Positions 18,758 to 29,475 of a DNA stretch of 64,000 bases are shown here, one piece after another; position 1 is the stretch's first letter, and each line of letters begins with the position of its first letter. Below the pieces are notes generated by a model. It searched no databases. It saw only the letters and a list, made by a program, of their open reading frames with translations, and had not been told where the DNA came from. This DNA is from Idiomarina tyrosinivorans. Lineage in GTDB: Bacteria; Pseudomonadota; Gammaproteobacteria; Enterobacterales; Alteromonadaceae. The position numbers were made by a program, and so were the translations under genes. The DNA is taken from NCBI RefSeq assembly GCF_003987475.1, contig NZ_PIQH01000010.1:1-64000 (forward strand). The letters are read 5' to 3'.

Positions 18758-19366
18758 ATGCAAGTAACGCTAGATAATTACGCCGAGTTGGCTTGGCAAA
18801 AGATGCAACAACAACTGCCCTGCATTGTTCAGGATAGCTTAACTGGGACTGTGCTAATGCAGGGGTATGTGACCCCCGAAGCGGTCGCTGAGACCCTACA
18901 GAGCGGCTGGGTAACATTTTTCAGTCGTAGCAAACAACGGTTATGGACCAAAGGAGAGCAATCGGGCAACCGACTGCAACTGGTGTCACTGCACAGTGAC
19001 TGTGATAACGACAGTTTACTGGCCTTAGTCGAGCCCTTAGGACCTACCTGCCATTTAGGCACTAACAGTTGCTTTGCCGAGGCTAGTGCGCCGCTGCTGC
19101 AACAGTTAGAACAAACCATCGTCCAGCGCCAGCAACAAGCCAGCAGCGCGAGCTATACCGCCAAGCTGTTGCAGCAAGGCATTAACAAGGTGGCGCAAAA
19201 GGTCGGCGAAGAAGGCGTCGAAGTCGCATTAGCTGCGGTAGCGGAAGATCGCGACGCCTTGCTCAATGAAAGTGCCGATCTATTGTTTCACTTGCTACTG
19301 GCTTTGCGAGCCCGCGACTGCGAGTTAAAGGACGTGTTGGCGGTTCTTGCCGAACGCCGTCGTTGA
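18758..19366 (+). CDS. hisI: Bifunctional phosphoribosyl-AMP cyclohydrolase / phosphoribosyl-ATP pyrophosphatase HisI(E)
   Basis: Last gene of the operon, carrying steps 2 and 3 of the pathway. The N-terminal cyclohydrolase (about 1-110) has GWVTFFSRSKQRLWTKGE, the metal-binding SDCDND and a later Cys (CHLGTNSCF). The C-terminal pyrophosphatase (about 115-202) has the helical KVGEEGVEVALAA and DLLFHLLLAL motifs. The length is 202 residues (E. coli 203). It converges on norM 9 bases downstream, with no obvious terminator in that gap. Confidence 0.95.
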   Translation: MQVTLDNYAELAWQKMQQQLPCIVQDSLTGTVLMQGYVTPEAVAETLQSGWVTFFSRSKQRLWTKGEQSGNRLQLVSLHSDCDNDSLLALVEPLGPTCHLGTNSCFAEASAPLLQQLEQTIVQRQQQASSASYTAKLLQQGINKVAQKVGEEGVEVALAAVAEDRDALLNESADLLFHLLLALRARDCELKDVLAVLAERRR

Positions 19367-19375
19367 CCTGTTCTA

Positions 19376-20767
19376 CTAGCCTTCTTCATTAAGCTGGTGT
19401 CGAAATGCGGCGGTTTGGTAGTCGCGTATCACCCGTTTCAGACGCCAGCTTAGCAATACTGCTGCACAACTGAGTCCGGCGATAAAGCCAATCCACATGC
19501 CGGCGGCTCCCAACGCCGATACGAGCCAATCACTGCGTGCCAGTATAATGCCAACCACCAAACCAAACGGCCAATAGGATACAAAGGTAATCAGCATCGC
19601 CGCTTTGGTGTCTTTATAACCGCGCAACGTCCCCATAGAGATGGCTTGGAAGGTGTCAGAAATAGTGAAAATTGCGGCGAGTCCCATCAATTGTGCCGCC
19701 AAATGAATGATTGCCATGTCGTCAGTATAGAAGCCCGCTAACCAACTTCCCAGTAACCACATGGCTAAGCCGTTAACCGTCGCGAAAGTCATGCCAAACA
19801 ATAATGCGACCTGATGGCTGACTTTAGCATTATCGGGATTGCCCGCGCCTAACGCGAAGCCGACCCGCAAAGTAACCGCCATGGACAGGCTTAGCGGCAC
19901 CATATACACCAAAGACGAGATATTTAACGCAATTTGATGGCTGGAAACCACCGTAGGTCCTAACGGGGCAATAACTAGGGCGGCGGCAGCAAACAAACTC
20001 ACCTCAAAAAATAGCGACATCGCTATCGGAAAACCAATTCGAATGAGGTACACCACGTCGTCCCAGCTAGGCCAGTAAAATGTCGCAAATAATTGCAGCG
20101 ACTGAAAGCGCCGAGCCACTACCACATAACCCAACAGCGACAATGCCATTCCCCAGAACACCAGGGCTGTCGCTAGGCCACAACCGGCACCGCCCAATGC
20201 GGGCATACCCCAATGACCATAAATAAACGCATAGTTTGCAGGAATGTTGATCAACAAACCGACAAAGCCAATCACTAGCGATGGCATGGTGTGCGATAAC
20301 CCCTCACAAAAGTTTCTTAGTACCACGTACAGCACAAACCCGGGCACCCCCCAAGCCACGTACCCTATATAGGCCAAAGTCACTTGCCGGAACTCCGGCT
20401 CTACCTGCATCACATCCAATAACCATGGCGACAACATCAGTCCCGCTAAACTCACCACGCCGCCAAGGACACAGGTATAAAAGCCTTGCTGCAACATATT
20501 GGCGAGTTGGTGATACTTTTTCGCACCATGCAGATTAGAGACCACCGGCGCCAATCCCATCGCTAAACCAAATACCAACAGTGTCACCGGAATCCAAATG
20601 CTCGAACCAACCGACACTGCAGCGAGGTCTATTGCGCCTTTTTGTCCGGCCATCACCGTATCAACCACGCTCATTAAGGTCTGGGTTAACTGCGCGATTA
20701 GGATGGGTCCGGTCAACCGGGCCAACTTTTTCATTTCCGGCGTACTGCGGCGCCACCAACTACTCAT
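19376..20767 (-). CDS. norM: MATE family multidrug efflux protein NorM
   Basis: Inner-membrane cation/drug antiporter with twelve predicted membrane helices in two bundles and 463 residues. The N-terminus (LARLTGPILIAQLTQTLMSVVDTVMAGQ) is the NorM/VcmN signature of the MATE N-lobe, and Asp36 in VVDTVMAG is the equivalent of a conserved coupling position. It starts 3 bases after the cysteine desulfurase gene, so the two are probably cotranscribed. The drug range cannot be read from sequence. Confidence 0.9.
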   Translation of the reverse strand: MSSWWRRSTPEMKKLARLTGPILIAQLTQTLMSVVDTVMAGQKGAIDLAAVSVGSSIWIPVTLLVFGLAMGLAPVVSNLHGAKKYHQLANMLQQGFYTCVLGGVVSLAGLMLSPWLLDVMQVEPEFRQVTLAYIGYVAWGVPGFVLYVVLRNFCEGLSHTMPSLVIGFVGLLINIPANYAFIYGHWGMPALGGAGCGLATALVFWGMALSLLGYVVVARRFQSLQLFATFYWPSWDDVVYLIRIGFPIAMSLFFEVSLFAAAALVIAPLGPTVVSSHQIALNISSLVYMVPLSLSMAVTLRVGFALGAGNPDNAKVSHQVALLFGMTFATVNGLAMWLLGSWLAGFYTDDMAIIHLAAQLMGLAAIFTISDTFQAISMGTLRGYKDTKAAMLITFVSYWPFGLVVGIILARSDWLVSALGAAGMWIGFIAGLSCAAVLLSWRLKRVIRDYQTAAFRHQLNEEG

Positions 20768-20770
20768 TCA

Positions 20771-21946
20771 TTATCCTCGTAATATATCGACTACAACGCT
20801 GAGTGCAGCCGCCAAAGCACTGACTTCATCGGCGCTGTTATGCAACCCCGGCGCAATGCGGATGCACCCCGATAGCTGCCAATGCTGCATTAGTGGTTGT
20901 GCACAATGGCTACCCGCGCGAACCGCAAAGCCCTGTTGATCCAGTGCCCAAGCGAGTTCCTGAGGGTGCACCCCGGCGAAGGTTGCACTCAATAACGGCA
21001 GCGTATGTTGTGCCGTTGGCGCTAAAATGTGGCTTCCCGCAATATTATTAATGGCGTCATAGAGCTGCTGCCGAAAGCCGTGCAACCGTTGCTGTTGTTT
21101 AGGTTGTTTTGCCAACCACTGAAGCGCTGCCGTCAATCCCGCAGCAGCCACAACATTAGGCGTTCCCGCTTCAAACCGACGAATATCAGAAACGGCCTGG
21201 AAGCTATCTGTGGTAACGCTTTCTACCATCCCCCCACCTAGAATCACTGGCACTAACCGTCGCTGCATTCGCGCCGAAAGATAGAGTCCCGCAATTCCTG
21301 TCGGGCCATAACATTTATGCCCAGAAAACACCCAGGCATCGACATTCTCGGTCGCTATACCGTTATCAAGGTGGGCGGCCAATTGCGCACCATCAACAAT
21401 AGTCACAGCACCCGCTGCACTAGCTCTGGATAACAATGGCGCTAGGTCAAACACCACGCCACTCACATTCGATGCAGCCGATACCGCCACGAGCGCGGTA
21501 TTGCTATCAATATAGGCTGTAGGATTGCGCAATTCGCCCGTATCTGCAGCAACTGGAATAACACGAAACTCAGCGCCACGACGCTGACATAAGCGCTGCC
21601 ACGGCAACCAGTTAGCGTGATGCTCTGCAGCGCTAACCACAACATTCTGGCCGGCACTGACAGTACCTTCCAAACCTAACGCCAGAAGATTAAGTGCTTG
21701 CGTTGACGAGGTTTGTAGGCTGATATTCTCCATTTCGACCTGCAGGTGTGTTGCAACCTGTTGTCGACAGCCTTCCCATACATCGGTGGCAGCGCTCGCT
21801 AACTGGTGAGAACCGCGGTGAGCATTCGCATGTGCATGCTCCCAATAGGCGTGCTGAGCAGCGATCACAGATTCCGGTAATTGACACGTCGCCGCGGTAT
21901 CAAAGTACTTAATTGTGGGGTGATTGGTTTGGAATGGAAAACTCAT
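20771..21946 (-). CDS. csdA: Cysteine desulfurase, CsdA type
   Basis: PLP enzyme (group II, SufS/CsdA) that takes sulfur from cysteine as a persulfide. The PLP lysine is in FSGHKCYGPTG and the active-site cysteine in VRAGSHCAQPLM, typical of CsdA (RTGxHCAQP). The His in the AAEHHANWLPW region is the PLP-stacking residue. The length is 391 residues. No csdE or sufE partner gene is next to it; the neighbours are norM downstream and an alpha/beta hydrolase upstream. Confidence 0.88.
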   Translation of the reverse strand: MSFPFQTNHPTIKYFDTAATCQLPESVIAAQHAYWEHAHANAHRGSHQLASAATDVWEGCRQQVATHLQVEMENISLQTSSTQALNLLALGLEGTVSAGQNVVVSAAEHHANWLPWQRLCQRRGAEFRVIPVAADTGELRNPTAYIDSNTALVAVSAASNVSGVVFDLAPLLSRASAAGAVTIVDGAQLAAHLDNGIATENVDAWVFSGHKCYGPTGIAGLYLSARMQRRLVPVILGGGMVESVTTDSFQAVSDIRRFEAGTPNVVAAAGLTAALQWLAKQPKQQQRLHGFRQQLYDAINNIAGSHILAPTAQHTLPLLSATFAGVHPQELAWALDQQGFAVRAGSHCAQPLMQHWQLSGCIRIAPGLHNSADEVSALAAALSVVVDILRG

Positions 21947-22001
21947 GCTAACCCTCAGGCATTGTGCCTGCCAAAGCAGTACTTCGACCTGCAGCTAGAG
22001 A

Positions 22002-22793
22002 TTACGCTGCGGCAATAAATTCGCTTAGCCAATGATTCACTTCAGCAGGATGGGTCAATGGTCCCATGTGCCCCGCTTCAACCATTTTCTCAGTGTAGTT
22101 GGGTAACACCGTTTCTAACGCCGCCGCTACCGCCTTTGCACTGCGCCGCGTAGCTGCGCCACGCAACAATAATAGCGGCTGTTGAACCGCCGCATAATCT
22201 TCTAAAGCAGCAGGTTCATTTAACAAGGCATCAAAATCTAGCGAGACCTTTTCTGCCTGCGCAATCATCAACTGCTGAATTTTACTGGGTAAGGCATCAA
22301 AGTAACCTGATGCATTCCAATAATCGACGAAGGTTCGGGTGCAATCTTCAGCGCTGCGTCCACGCATCGCCTCGCTGATGGCTAAAATTTCCTCAAGCCC
22401 CGGTGAATCTGTTGGTAGCACATGGAAAGCAACTGGCTCATACACCGCAACTTTAGCCACAGCAAAAGGTTGTTCCTTGGCAATCTTCAAGGCTAACGCA
22501 CCACCATACGAATGGCCCACCAAGATCACCGGTTGTTCACCCGCAAATTGTGCAACTGCCTCCGCGACTCTGGGTATTTCGTCGGCTAAGCGAAAACGCA
22601 CTCGCGATTGAGGTTGCGGCGCTTGGCCATAACCCAATAAATCCACGGCAATCACTTGGTAGTCATTTGCCAATTGCTGAACCAGTGCTCGCCACTGACT
22701 GCTTGCGCTTTGTGAACTGTGTAATAACACCACCGTTGGCGCCGGCTGTTCAGGACCCCAGCGATAAATACCTGGTTGCGTTGCAGCAGTCAT
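22002..22793 (-). CDS. Alpha/beta hydrolase
   Basis: A 263-residue alpha/beta-hydrolase with LHSSQSASSQW at the oxyanion position, the nucleophile elbow VGHSYGG, and a late His in EAGHMGPLTHP. There is no signal peptide. The start is set at the ATG at 22791-22793; an upstream TTG at 22802 also exists. It lies 9 bases after the MAPEG gene, suggesting cotranscription. The substrate is unknown; a general esterase or peroxidase-like member is possible. Confidence 0.8.
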   Translation of the reverse strand: MTAATQPGIYRWGPEQPAPTVVLLHSSQSASSQWRALVQQLANDYQVIAVDLLGYGQAPQPQSRVRFRLADEIPRVAEAVAQFAGEQPVILVGHSYGGALALKIAKEQPFAVAKVAVYEPVAFHVLPTDSPGLEEILAISEAMRGRSAEDCTRTFVDYWNASGYFDALPSKIQQLMIAQAEKVSLDFDALLNEPAALEDYAAVQQPLLLLRGAATRRSAKAVAAALETVLPNYTEKMVEAGHMGPLTHPAEVNHWLSEFIAAA

Positions 22794-22802
22794 GGTGCGC
22801 AA

Positions 22803-23210
22803 TTACATCCAATGAAACGAAATGTATTGGCCGAGTAAAAATCCCGCAGACACCAGCAGCACTGAGAAAGTTAGGATCATGCCTAACATTCGCATCCACG
22901 AACTTCCGATGCTTCGAGTCAACCCCATAGCATGGCTGATACGCGCAATCACTAGCGCCGCACCGAGCACATGCAGTAACGCCGTGCTGGCCATCTGAAT
23001 TTCCATAAAACCCAGCAGCAGTAGCGCTAAAGGAACATATTCAGCAAAGTTGCCATGCACTCTGATCGCAACTTTCAGCGGCAACGCATCACCTTCACCA
23101 ATGCCAACCCGGTAGCGCCATCGCAAACGAATAATGCGGGCAGCCAAAATAAGATAAATAACAACCAGTAAGCTGGCGTATAGGCCGACAGTGGTAAGCG
23201 GTAATGGCAT
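22803..23210 (-). CDS. MAPEG family membrane protein
   Basis: A 135-residue inner-membrane protein with four hydrophobic segments. The MAPEG signature is at RVHGNFAEYVPLALLLLGFME, followed by a second conserved stretch (LGAALVIARISHAMGL). The family includes glutathione-dependent membrane enzymes in eukaryotes and YecN-like proteins in bacteria; the bacterial substrate is not known. It starts 2 bases after the adk stop. Confidence 0.85.
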   Translation of the reverse strand: MPLPLTTVGLYASLLVVIYLILAARIIRLRWRYRVGIGEGDALPLKVAIRVHGNFAEYVPLALLLLGFMEIQMASTALLHVLGAALVIARISHAMGLTRSIGSSWMRMLGMILTFSVLLVSAGFLLGQYISFHWM

Positions 23211-23212
23211 AA

Positions 23213-23923
<711 letters not shown>

Positions 23924-23938
23924 TTATTACAAGACAGA

Positions 23939-23982
23939 AAAGCCTTGAGAGCGCGTATCATGCCGCTCTCAGGGCTTTTTTA
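23939..23982. terminator. Intrinsic terminator after htpG
   Basis: A 15-base stem (23939-23953 with 23964-23978, one G-U) with a 10-base loop is flanked by A and T runs on both sides, so it could work in either direction. It separates htpG from adk on the minus strand and ends htpG transcription. Confidence 0.85.
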
Positions 23983-23996
23983 CAGCGCTATTAAGG

Positions 23997-25910
23997 CTAG
24001 CGCAAAATGAGCTTATTCAAACGACTCACGAAGCCGGCAGGATCTTTTAAACTGCCTCGTTCAGCGAGGGTTGCTTGGTCGAGTAACAACTCAGCCCATT
24101 CGCCAAATTGCTCGGCGTCTTCTACCGCAACCATTTGCTTCACCAGCGCGTGCTCCGGGTTGACTTCCAAAATATACTTCGTATCTGGAACTTTCTGCCC
24201 TGCTGCCTCCATTAGCTTGACCATTTGCGTCGACATATCGTGTTCGTCGGTAATGATACACGCGGGTGACTCGGTTAAACGGTGGGTGACCCGCACTTTC
24301 TTAACTTTATCCCCTAACGCGTCTTTAAAACGCTTCAACTGGTCAGCGAAATCGGCTTCAGCTTTCTCTTGCGCCTGCTTCTCTTCGGCATCGTCCAGTT
24401 CACCCAAGTCCAAATCACCGCGCGTCACTGATTGGATAGGTAGCTCTTTGAACTCCGGCAAATGGCTCATTAACCACTCATCGATGCGGTCTGATAGCAA
24501 CAACACTTCAACGCCTTTCTTGCGGAAGATTTCTAACGCGGGATTGTGTTTAGCCGCTTCATAACTGTCAGCAACGATATAGTAGATCGCTTTTTGGCCA
24601 TCTTTCATCCGTTCCTTGTAGTCATCCAAGCTAACCGACTGTTTGCTATCGTCGTTATGGGTTGAGGCAAAGCGAAGCAGTTCGGCAATCCGTTCACGGT
24701 TTGCGTTATCCTCAGCCGGCCCTTCTTTTAATACTGCCCCAAAGGTATCCCAGAATTGTTGATACTGTTCAGCATCGTCTTTTGCCAACTTCGTCAGCAT
24801 TTGCAGCACTTTTTTGGTGCTACCGTTACGCATCGCCCGAGTGATTTTATTGTCTTGCAGAATCTCGCGAGAAACGTTCAGCGGCAGGTCATTGGAGTCG
24901 ATCAAGCCTTTCACGAAGCGCAAGTAAGTTGGCATTAGTTGCTCGGCGTCGTCCATAATGAACACCCGCTTCACATAAAGCTTCACGCCATGCTGTTGAT
25001 CGCGGTTCCATAAATCCCAAGGCGCGCGCTTAGGAATGTATAGTAAGCTGGTATATTCCGTTGTTCCTTCTACTTTGTTGTGGCTCCACAGCAACGGCTC
25101 ATCAAAATCATGCGCTATTGATTGGTAGAAATCTTTGTATTCTTCATCGCTAATATCAGACTTATCGCGCGTCCACAAAGCCTTACCCGAGTTAACGGTT
25201 TCCCACTCACCCGGTTTGGCTTCCGTTTTCTTACCATCTTCTTCGCTGCTTTCAGGTTCTGGATCTTTCCATAGCTGAACCGGAATACTGATGTGTTCAG
25301 AATATTTGTTGATAATTCCGCGCAAACGGAAATCATCAAGAAACTCAAGCGAGTCATCGCGCAATTTGACGATGATATCAGTACCACGTTGCGCTTTTTC
25401 ACACGATTTAATGGTGAATTCACCATCACCTGCAGACTGCCATTCAACCGCCTCATCGGTTGCTGCTCCGGCTGCACGGGTGCGCACAGTCACCTGATCA
25501 GCGACAATAAAGGCGGAATAGAAGCCAACCCCAAACTGGCCGATTAACTGGCTATCTTTCGCTTGATCACCAGAGAGCTGACTGAAGAACTCGGCGGTAC
25601 CAGACTTAGCGATTGTACCGAGGTTATTCATCACCTCATCGTAGCTCATACCGATGCCATTATCACTGATGGTCAGGGTGTTGGCATCTTTATCGATCAG
25701 CAAACGGACACGCAACTCTGCGTCATCGCCATACAGCGTGTTATCGCTTAGCGCTTTAAAGCGCAGCTTATCAGCCGCATCGGATGCGTTAGAAACCAGT
25801 TCACGAAGAAAAATTTCTTTGTTGGAATAGAGCGAGTGGATCATCAAGTGCAGCAGTTGCTTCACTTCAGTCTGAAATCCATGCTTTTCAATGTGACGGG
25901 CTTCCGCCAT
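23997..25910 (-). CDS. htpG: Chaperone HtpG (Hsp90)
   Basis: ATP-dependent dimeric chaperone, 637 residues. The N-terminal GHKL ATPase domain has [30 protein letters not shown] and [17 protein letters not shown]. The middle and C-terminal dimerisation domains are complete, ending SRLNKLILR. The gene has its own sigma-32-like promoter just upstream and an intrinsic terminator just downstream, so it is a heat-shock transcription unit between recR and adk, the same relative order as in E. coli. Confidence 0.97.
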   Translation of the reverse strand: MAEARHIEKHGFQTEVKQLLHLMIHSLYSNKEIFLRELVSNASDAADKLRFKALSDNTLYGDDAELRVRLLIDKDANTLTISDNGIGMSYDEVMNNLGTIAKSGTAEFFSQLSGDQAKDSQLIGQFGVGFYSAFIVADQVTVRTRAAGAATDEAVEWQSAGDGEFTIKSCEKAQRGTDIIVKLRDDSLEFLDDFRLRGIINKYSEHISIPVQLWKDPEPESSEEDGKKTEAKPGEWETVNSGKALWTRDKSDISDEEYKDFYQSIAHDFDEPLLWSHNKVEGTTEYTSLLYIPKRAPWDLWNRDQQHGVKLYVKRVFIMDDAEQLMPTYLRFVKGLIDSNDLPLNVSREILQDNKITRAMRNGSTKKVLQMLTKLAKDDAEQYQQFWDTFGAVLKEGPAEDNANRERIAELLRFASTHNDDSKQSVSLDDYKERMKDGQKAIYYIVADSYEAAKHNPALEIFRKKGVEVLLLSDRIDEWLMSHLPEFKELPIQSVTRGDLDLGELDDAEEKQAQEKAEADFADQLKRFKDALGDKVKKVRVTHRLTESPACIITDEHDMSTQMVKLMEAAGQKVPDTKYILEVNPEHALVKQMVAVEDAEQFGEWAELLLDQATLAERGSLKDPAGFVSRLNKLILR

Positions 25911-25951
25911 AACGGGTTCTCCTACTGAGTTGTTAATACACCTTCAGTAGA

Positions 25952-25979
25952 AGTGGGGATGGTTTTACAAATTTCAAGC
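25952..25979 (-). promoter_or_regulatory. Sigma-32 heat-shock promoter of htpG
   Basis: On the minus strand CTTGAAA (25979-25973) is followed after 13 bases by CCCCACTT (25959-25952). This is a near-perfect match to the heat-shock sigma factor consensus (CTTGAAA N11-16 CCCCATNT). It lies about 42 bases upstream of the htpG ATG, just beyond the recR stop. Confidence 0.9.
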
Positions 25980-25982
25980 CAA

Positions 25983-26576
25983 TCAGTCGAGCCTTTTACG
26001 ACCGCTGAAAGCGTGCCCTAGCGTTGTTTGGTCGACATAGCCTAGTTCGCCACCGACCGGTACCCCATGTGCAATGCGCGAAGTGGTGATGCGATGTTGT
26101 CGCGCTAAGTCAGCGATGAAGTGGGCGGTGGCTTCTCCCTCTACCGTAGGGTTGGTTGCTAAAATCACTTCTTCAATACCGCCCTGCTGTAACTGCTGCT
26201 CTAACACATCCAGGCCAATATCATCCGGACCAATGCCATCTAACGGTGATAGATGTCCCATTAAAACAAAATAGCGACCTTGATACTGCGAAGTCTGCTC
26301 AATGGCCATCACATCGGCCGGTGTCTCGACTACACAAATCAGACCTGAGCTTTGCCGTTTAGGGCTCTCACAGATACTACAGAGGGTATTTTCGGTCAGC
26401 GTCCGGCAGCGTTGACAATGGCCTACATTATCGGCGGCAGTCAACAGCGCCTGAGCCAGCACTTTGGCTTCCTCTCGACGCCGTTCCAGTAATTGAAAGG
26501 TCATCCGTTGCGCCGATTTCTGGCCGACGCCAGGTAAGCAACAGAGTGCCTTTATTAGATCATCAATAGCTGACAT
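25983..26576 (-). CDS. recR: Recombination mediator protein RecR
   Basis: Acts with RecO (and RecF) to load RecA on SSB-coated gaps. N-terminal HhH ([19 protein letters not shown]), a four-cysteine zinc finger ([16 protein letters not shown]), a Toprim domain ([16 protein letters not shown]) and the C-terminal [20 protein letters not shown]. It has 197 residues. It is downstream of ybaB and dnaX in the conserved dnaX-ybaB-recR order. Confidence 0.97.
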   Translation of the reverse strand: MSAIDDLIKALCCLPGVGQKSAQRMTFQLLERRREEAKVLAQALLTAADNVGHCQRCRTLTENTLCSICESPKRQSSGLICVVETPADVMAIEQTSQYQGRYFVLMGHLSPLDGIGPDDIGLDVLEQQLQQGGIEEVILATNPTVEGEATAHFIADLARQHRITTSRIAHGVPVGGELGYVDQTTLGHAFSGRKRLD

Positions 26577-26594
26577 AACTGCCCTGCAGCAAAA

Positions 26595-26924
26595 TTAGAA
26601 TGGCATCTTAAAGCCTGGCGGTAATCCCATACCACCGGTCAATTCAGACATCTTCTCTTTGCTGGTTTGTTCAACTCGACGCACCGCATCATTAACGGCT
26701 GCTGCCACCAAATCTTCTACCATCTCTTGGTCATCATCTTCCAGCAAACTCGGGTCGATGGCTACACGGCGGACGTTGTGATTGCCCAGCATTGTGACCT
26801 TGACCAAGCCCGCTCCGGCTTCTCCAGTCACTTCCATTTCTGCAATTTCTTGTTGGGCTTTTTGCATGCGCTCTTGCATTTGTTGCGCCTGCTTCATCAT
26901 GTTACCCATTCCACCTTTAAACAT
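26595..26924 (-). CDS. ybaB: Nucleoid-associated protein YbaB/EbfC
   Basis: A 109-residue DNA-binding dimer of the YbaB/EbfC family. [25 protein letters not shown] forms the N-terminal coiled-coil helix. A central beta segment contains [21 protein letters not shown], and the tail is Gly-rich ([13 protein letters not shown]). It lies between dnaX and recR, the usual place. Confidence 0.96.
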   Translation of the reverse strand: MFKGGMGNMMKQAQQMQERMQKAQQEIAEMEVTGEAGAGLVKVTMLGNHNVRRVAIDPSLLEDDDQEMVEDLVAAAVNDAVRRVEQTSKEKMSELTGGMGLPPGFKMPF

Positions 26925-26957
26925 ATTGGCTTCTCCAATTCTCTACATCATATTCAG

Positions 26958-28889
26958 TTAACGCGCTTTAACGGACTTTTGATCCAGTTGCGCGCCAAAT
27001 TGTTGTGATAGTGCCTGCACAATTGGGTCGGATTCTAACACATGCGCAGCATGTTGCAGACGGGTTTGATCGATTTCCTGCTGCAACACAAAGGGTGTGG
27101 GCTGCTGCGGCTCAATAATCTGCCACTGAAACTGAGCAGCGTCACCAAATACCTGTTGCAGCGCCTGAGTAATCTGCTCGGCGATGGCATCGTTGAGCAA
27201 TGCTTGTTGCTGTGGAGCAAGATTTATTTGAAATTGATTATCGGCGTGTTTAACAAATTCGGTGTGTAATAGCACTTGCCGCGCCAAGCCACTCACTTCA
27301 AGCGATTCAACGATGGCACTCCAGCGGTCAATATCACTTGCCGCCTTGTGAGCAGGAGTGATTTCAGGCAATGCTTGGGACGAACGCGATGGCGCCAACG
27401 TTGCTACCGGTTCATCCTCAAGCGTTGCAGACTCGAGTTCATTCGCTTGCGGGTCGGGCTCTGGCGGTTGAAACTGTGGTGTTGATAGAGGCTCACTGAC
27501 CTCTACGACTTTTTCATTTTTTTTTTCGGTCAACGAAGACCGGGTGGCTAACAGCGCTGATAATGCGTCATCGCCACTGGCATCTGGTTCTGGTTCTGAT
27601 TCTGGTTCTGGTGCTTCTGGCGGCGCTGGTTGAGGTTGCAACACAGGCTCTGCTGGCGGCTTTTCCGCTTCGTTGGGTTGTGCCTGACGCAATTGCTCGG
27701 CATCGGCCATCAGCTTTTGCTGCTGTGCCGTTAAATCATCTTCTACCGTCTGTTCCTCGCTGTCATCTATCGCAGTTGACGGCGCTTGGGAAGGTTCTAC
27801 GACATCATAGTGAGGGACCAAACTTAACAACCGCAACAACGTCATCTCCACCGCATCACGCGCAGAATTGGCGTAAGGCAGTTCGCGTTTGCCCTCGATC
27901 ACAATCCGGTAAAATACTTGTAGCAATTCCGCGGGTAACCGTTGCGACAACTGTTGCGCAGCGGCGTCCAGCTCGCTCACGCTGGCACTGCTCGGCACCG
28001 CCTGAAAAATGGCTAAGCGATGGAGCAAACTTTGCAGTTGATCCAGTAACGCCCCAACATCGGGCAACAATGCCACCATATCATCCAGTTGCGCAAAAAC
28101 TGCTGCACTATCTTGCTGTTCAACAGCTTGCAGCAATGGCACCAATCTAGCCACAGGGATGCTGCCTAACATCTGCTCAACGGCCGCCTCTGATACTGAT
28201 CCCTCTCCTTGCGCGATGGCTTGATCCGTTAGGCTTAGCGCGTCCCGAATACTGCCTCTTGCGGCGCGTGCCAATGACATCAGTGCCGCCTCCGCAAATG
28301 GCACCTGTTCTTGTTGCAAGACCTGTTGCAGATGCCCTTGAATGATCGCCGGTTCCATCGCTCGCAAGTTAAACTGCAAACAACGCGAAAGAATAGTAAC
28401 GGGAAGTTTTTGCGGGTCAGTGGTAGCAAGCAGGAACTTAACGTGCTCAGGCGGTTCTTCTAAGGTTTTCAGCAGCGCATTAAAACTGTGGCGCGACAAC
28501 ATGTGCACTTCATCGATCAGATAAACTTTATAACGCCCTTGCGTTGGCCGGTATTGAACGTTATCTAGGAGCTCACGAGTGTCCTCGACTTTGGTGCGTG
28601 ACGCCGCGTCAATTTCGAGCAGGTCGACAAACCGACCATTATCGATAGCTAAACATGCTTGGCATTGTCCGCAGGGCTGCGCACTAACCCCTTGCTCACA
28701 GTTCAGCGCCTTGGCAAGAATGCGCGCAATCGTGGTTTTACCGACCCCACGGGTTCCGGTAAATAAGTACGCATGGTGTAAACGCTGTTGTTCCAACGCG
28801 TTGTGAAGTGGCTGCAAGACATGTCGCTGGCCCACAACTTGGTCAAACTGCTTGGGTCGCCATTTACGCGCTAGAACTTGGTAACTCAT
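26958..28889 (-). CDS. dnaX: DNA polymerase III subunits tau and gamma
   Basis: Clamp-loader ATPase and organiser of the replisome, 643 residues, the same length as E. coli tau. N-terminal AAA+ domains I-III (about 1-365): P-loop FTGTRGVGKTTIARI, zinc-binding CEQGVSAQPCGQCQAC, DEVHMLSR, sensor-1 ATTDPQKLP. This is followed by an acidic Pro/Glu-rich linker and a C-terminal tau-specific domain that binds DnaB and polymerase alpha. A run of ten A residues in the message (27517-27526) around codon 455 could give a shorter gamma form (see findings). It lies 37 bases after apt. Confidence 0.95.
   Translation of the reverse strand: MSYQVLARKWRPKQFDQVVGQRHVLQPLHNALEQQRLHHAYLFTGTRGVGKTTIARILAKALNCEQGVSAQPCGQCQACLAIDNGRFVDLLEIDAASRTKVEDTRELLDNVQYRPTQGRYKVYLIDEVHMLSRHSFNALLKTLEEPPEHVKFLLATTDPQKLPVTILSRCLQFNLRAMEPAIIQGHLQQVLQQEQVPFAEAALMSLARAARGSIRDALSLTDQAIAQGEGSVSEAAVEQMLGSIPVARLVPLLQAVEQQDSAAVFAQLDDMVALLPDVGALLDQLQSLLHRLAIFQAVPSSASVSELDAAAQQLSQRLPAELLQVFYRIVIEGKRELPYANSARDAVEMTLLRLLSLVPHYDVVEPSQAPSTAIDDSEEQTVEDDLTAQQQKLMADAEQLRQAQPNEAEKPPAEPVLQPQPAPPEAPEPESEPEPDASGDDALSALLATRSSLTEKKNEKVVEVSEPLSTPQFQPPEPDPQANELESATLEDEPVATLAPSRSSQALPEITPAHKAASDIDRWSAIVESLEVSGLARQVLLHTEFVKHADNQFQINLAPQQQALLNDAIAEQITQALQQVFGDAAQFQWQIIEPQQPTPFVLQQEIDQTRLQHAAHVLESDPIVQALSQQFGAQLDQKSVKAR
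27514..27527 (-). promoter_or_regulatory. dnaX slippery site for the gamma form
   Basis: The message reads GAA AAA AAA AAT GAA in frame, with ten consecutive A residues (27526-27517). A shift of one base back (-1) places TGA (27516-27514) immediately after, giving a 458-residue protein ending in lysines. A shift of one base forward gives a TAG at 27505-27503. Both ribosomal and transcriptional slippage are possible; I see no clear upstream Shine-Dalgarno stimulator. Confidence 0.7.
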
Positions 28890-28926
28890 TGCTTTATTGC
28901 CTCCGACTTTGAGAGACTAACTTAAC

Positions 28927-29463
28927 CTAAAAAGTACAGAGGGTATAGTAAGGAATCGCCTTATCGTCGAGACGGTCGATTCCCGCTAGGTCCTGCAATC
29001 CGATCACAAATGCGGCTTCGTGCAACGTTGCGCCCGTTTGCTTGAGTAGCTCTGCCGCGGCAAGAACGGTACCACCAGTCGCTAACAAATCATCAATCAA
29101 CACCACCTTATCGTCGGCGCTTAAACCATCTTGATGAATCTGTAGCTCATCTTCGCCGTACTCCAAGGCGTAGCGTTGCGAATACACCTCACGAGGTAAT
29201 TTCCCGGGCTTACGCAACAACGTGAAGCCTACGCCCAAGGCATAAGCCAGTGCTGAGCCGAAGATGAATCCGCGCGCTTCAATCCCAACAATTTGGGTTA
29301 TACCTTGCTGTTGATAGCGCTGTTTGAACAGATCGATGGTGACATGCAGCGCTTCTGCATTAGCGAGTAGCGGCGTAATATCACGGAAAGTCACCCCAGC
29401 TTTAGGGTAGTTTTCGATAGTTCCGATCGCTTGTTTAATGATTGCCAGCGACTGTTCCGTCAT
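28927..29463 (-). CDS. apt: Adenine phosphoribosyltransferase
   Basis: Salvages adenine with PRPP to AMP. A 178-residue member of the type I PRTase family: YPKAGVTFRDITPLL near the N-terminus, GIEARGFIFGSALAYALG, and the PRPP motif VVLIDDLLATGGTVLAAAELL. It lies 12 bases downstream of the response regulator gene and upstream of dnaX; apt-dnaX adjacency is the same as in E. coli. Confidence 0.96.
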   Translation of the reverse strand: MTEQSLAIIKQAIGTIENYPKAGVTFRDITPLLANAEALHVTIDLFKQRYQQQGITQIVGIEARGFIFGSALAYALGVGFTLLRKPGKLPREVYSQRYALEYGEDELQIHQDGLSADDKVVLIDDLLATGGTVLAAAELLKQTGATLHEAAFVIGLQDLAGIDRLDDKAIPYYTLCTF

Positions 29464-29475
29464 GCTTATTTCCTA

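Noticed and set aside
24007-24564. 185-codon ORF on the plus strand
   Set aside because: Antisense to htpG; the Ser-rich translation is typical of a shadow frame.
27563-28150. 195-codon ORF on the plus strand
   Set aside because: Lies wholly antisense to dnaX, has a low-complexity Leu/Val/Ala/His-rich translation and no recognisable domain.
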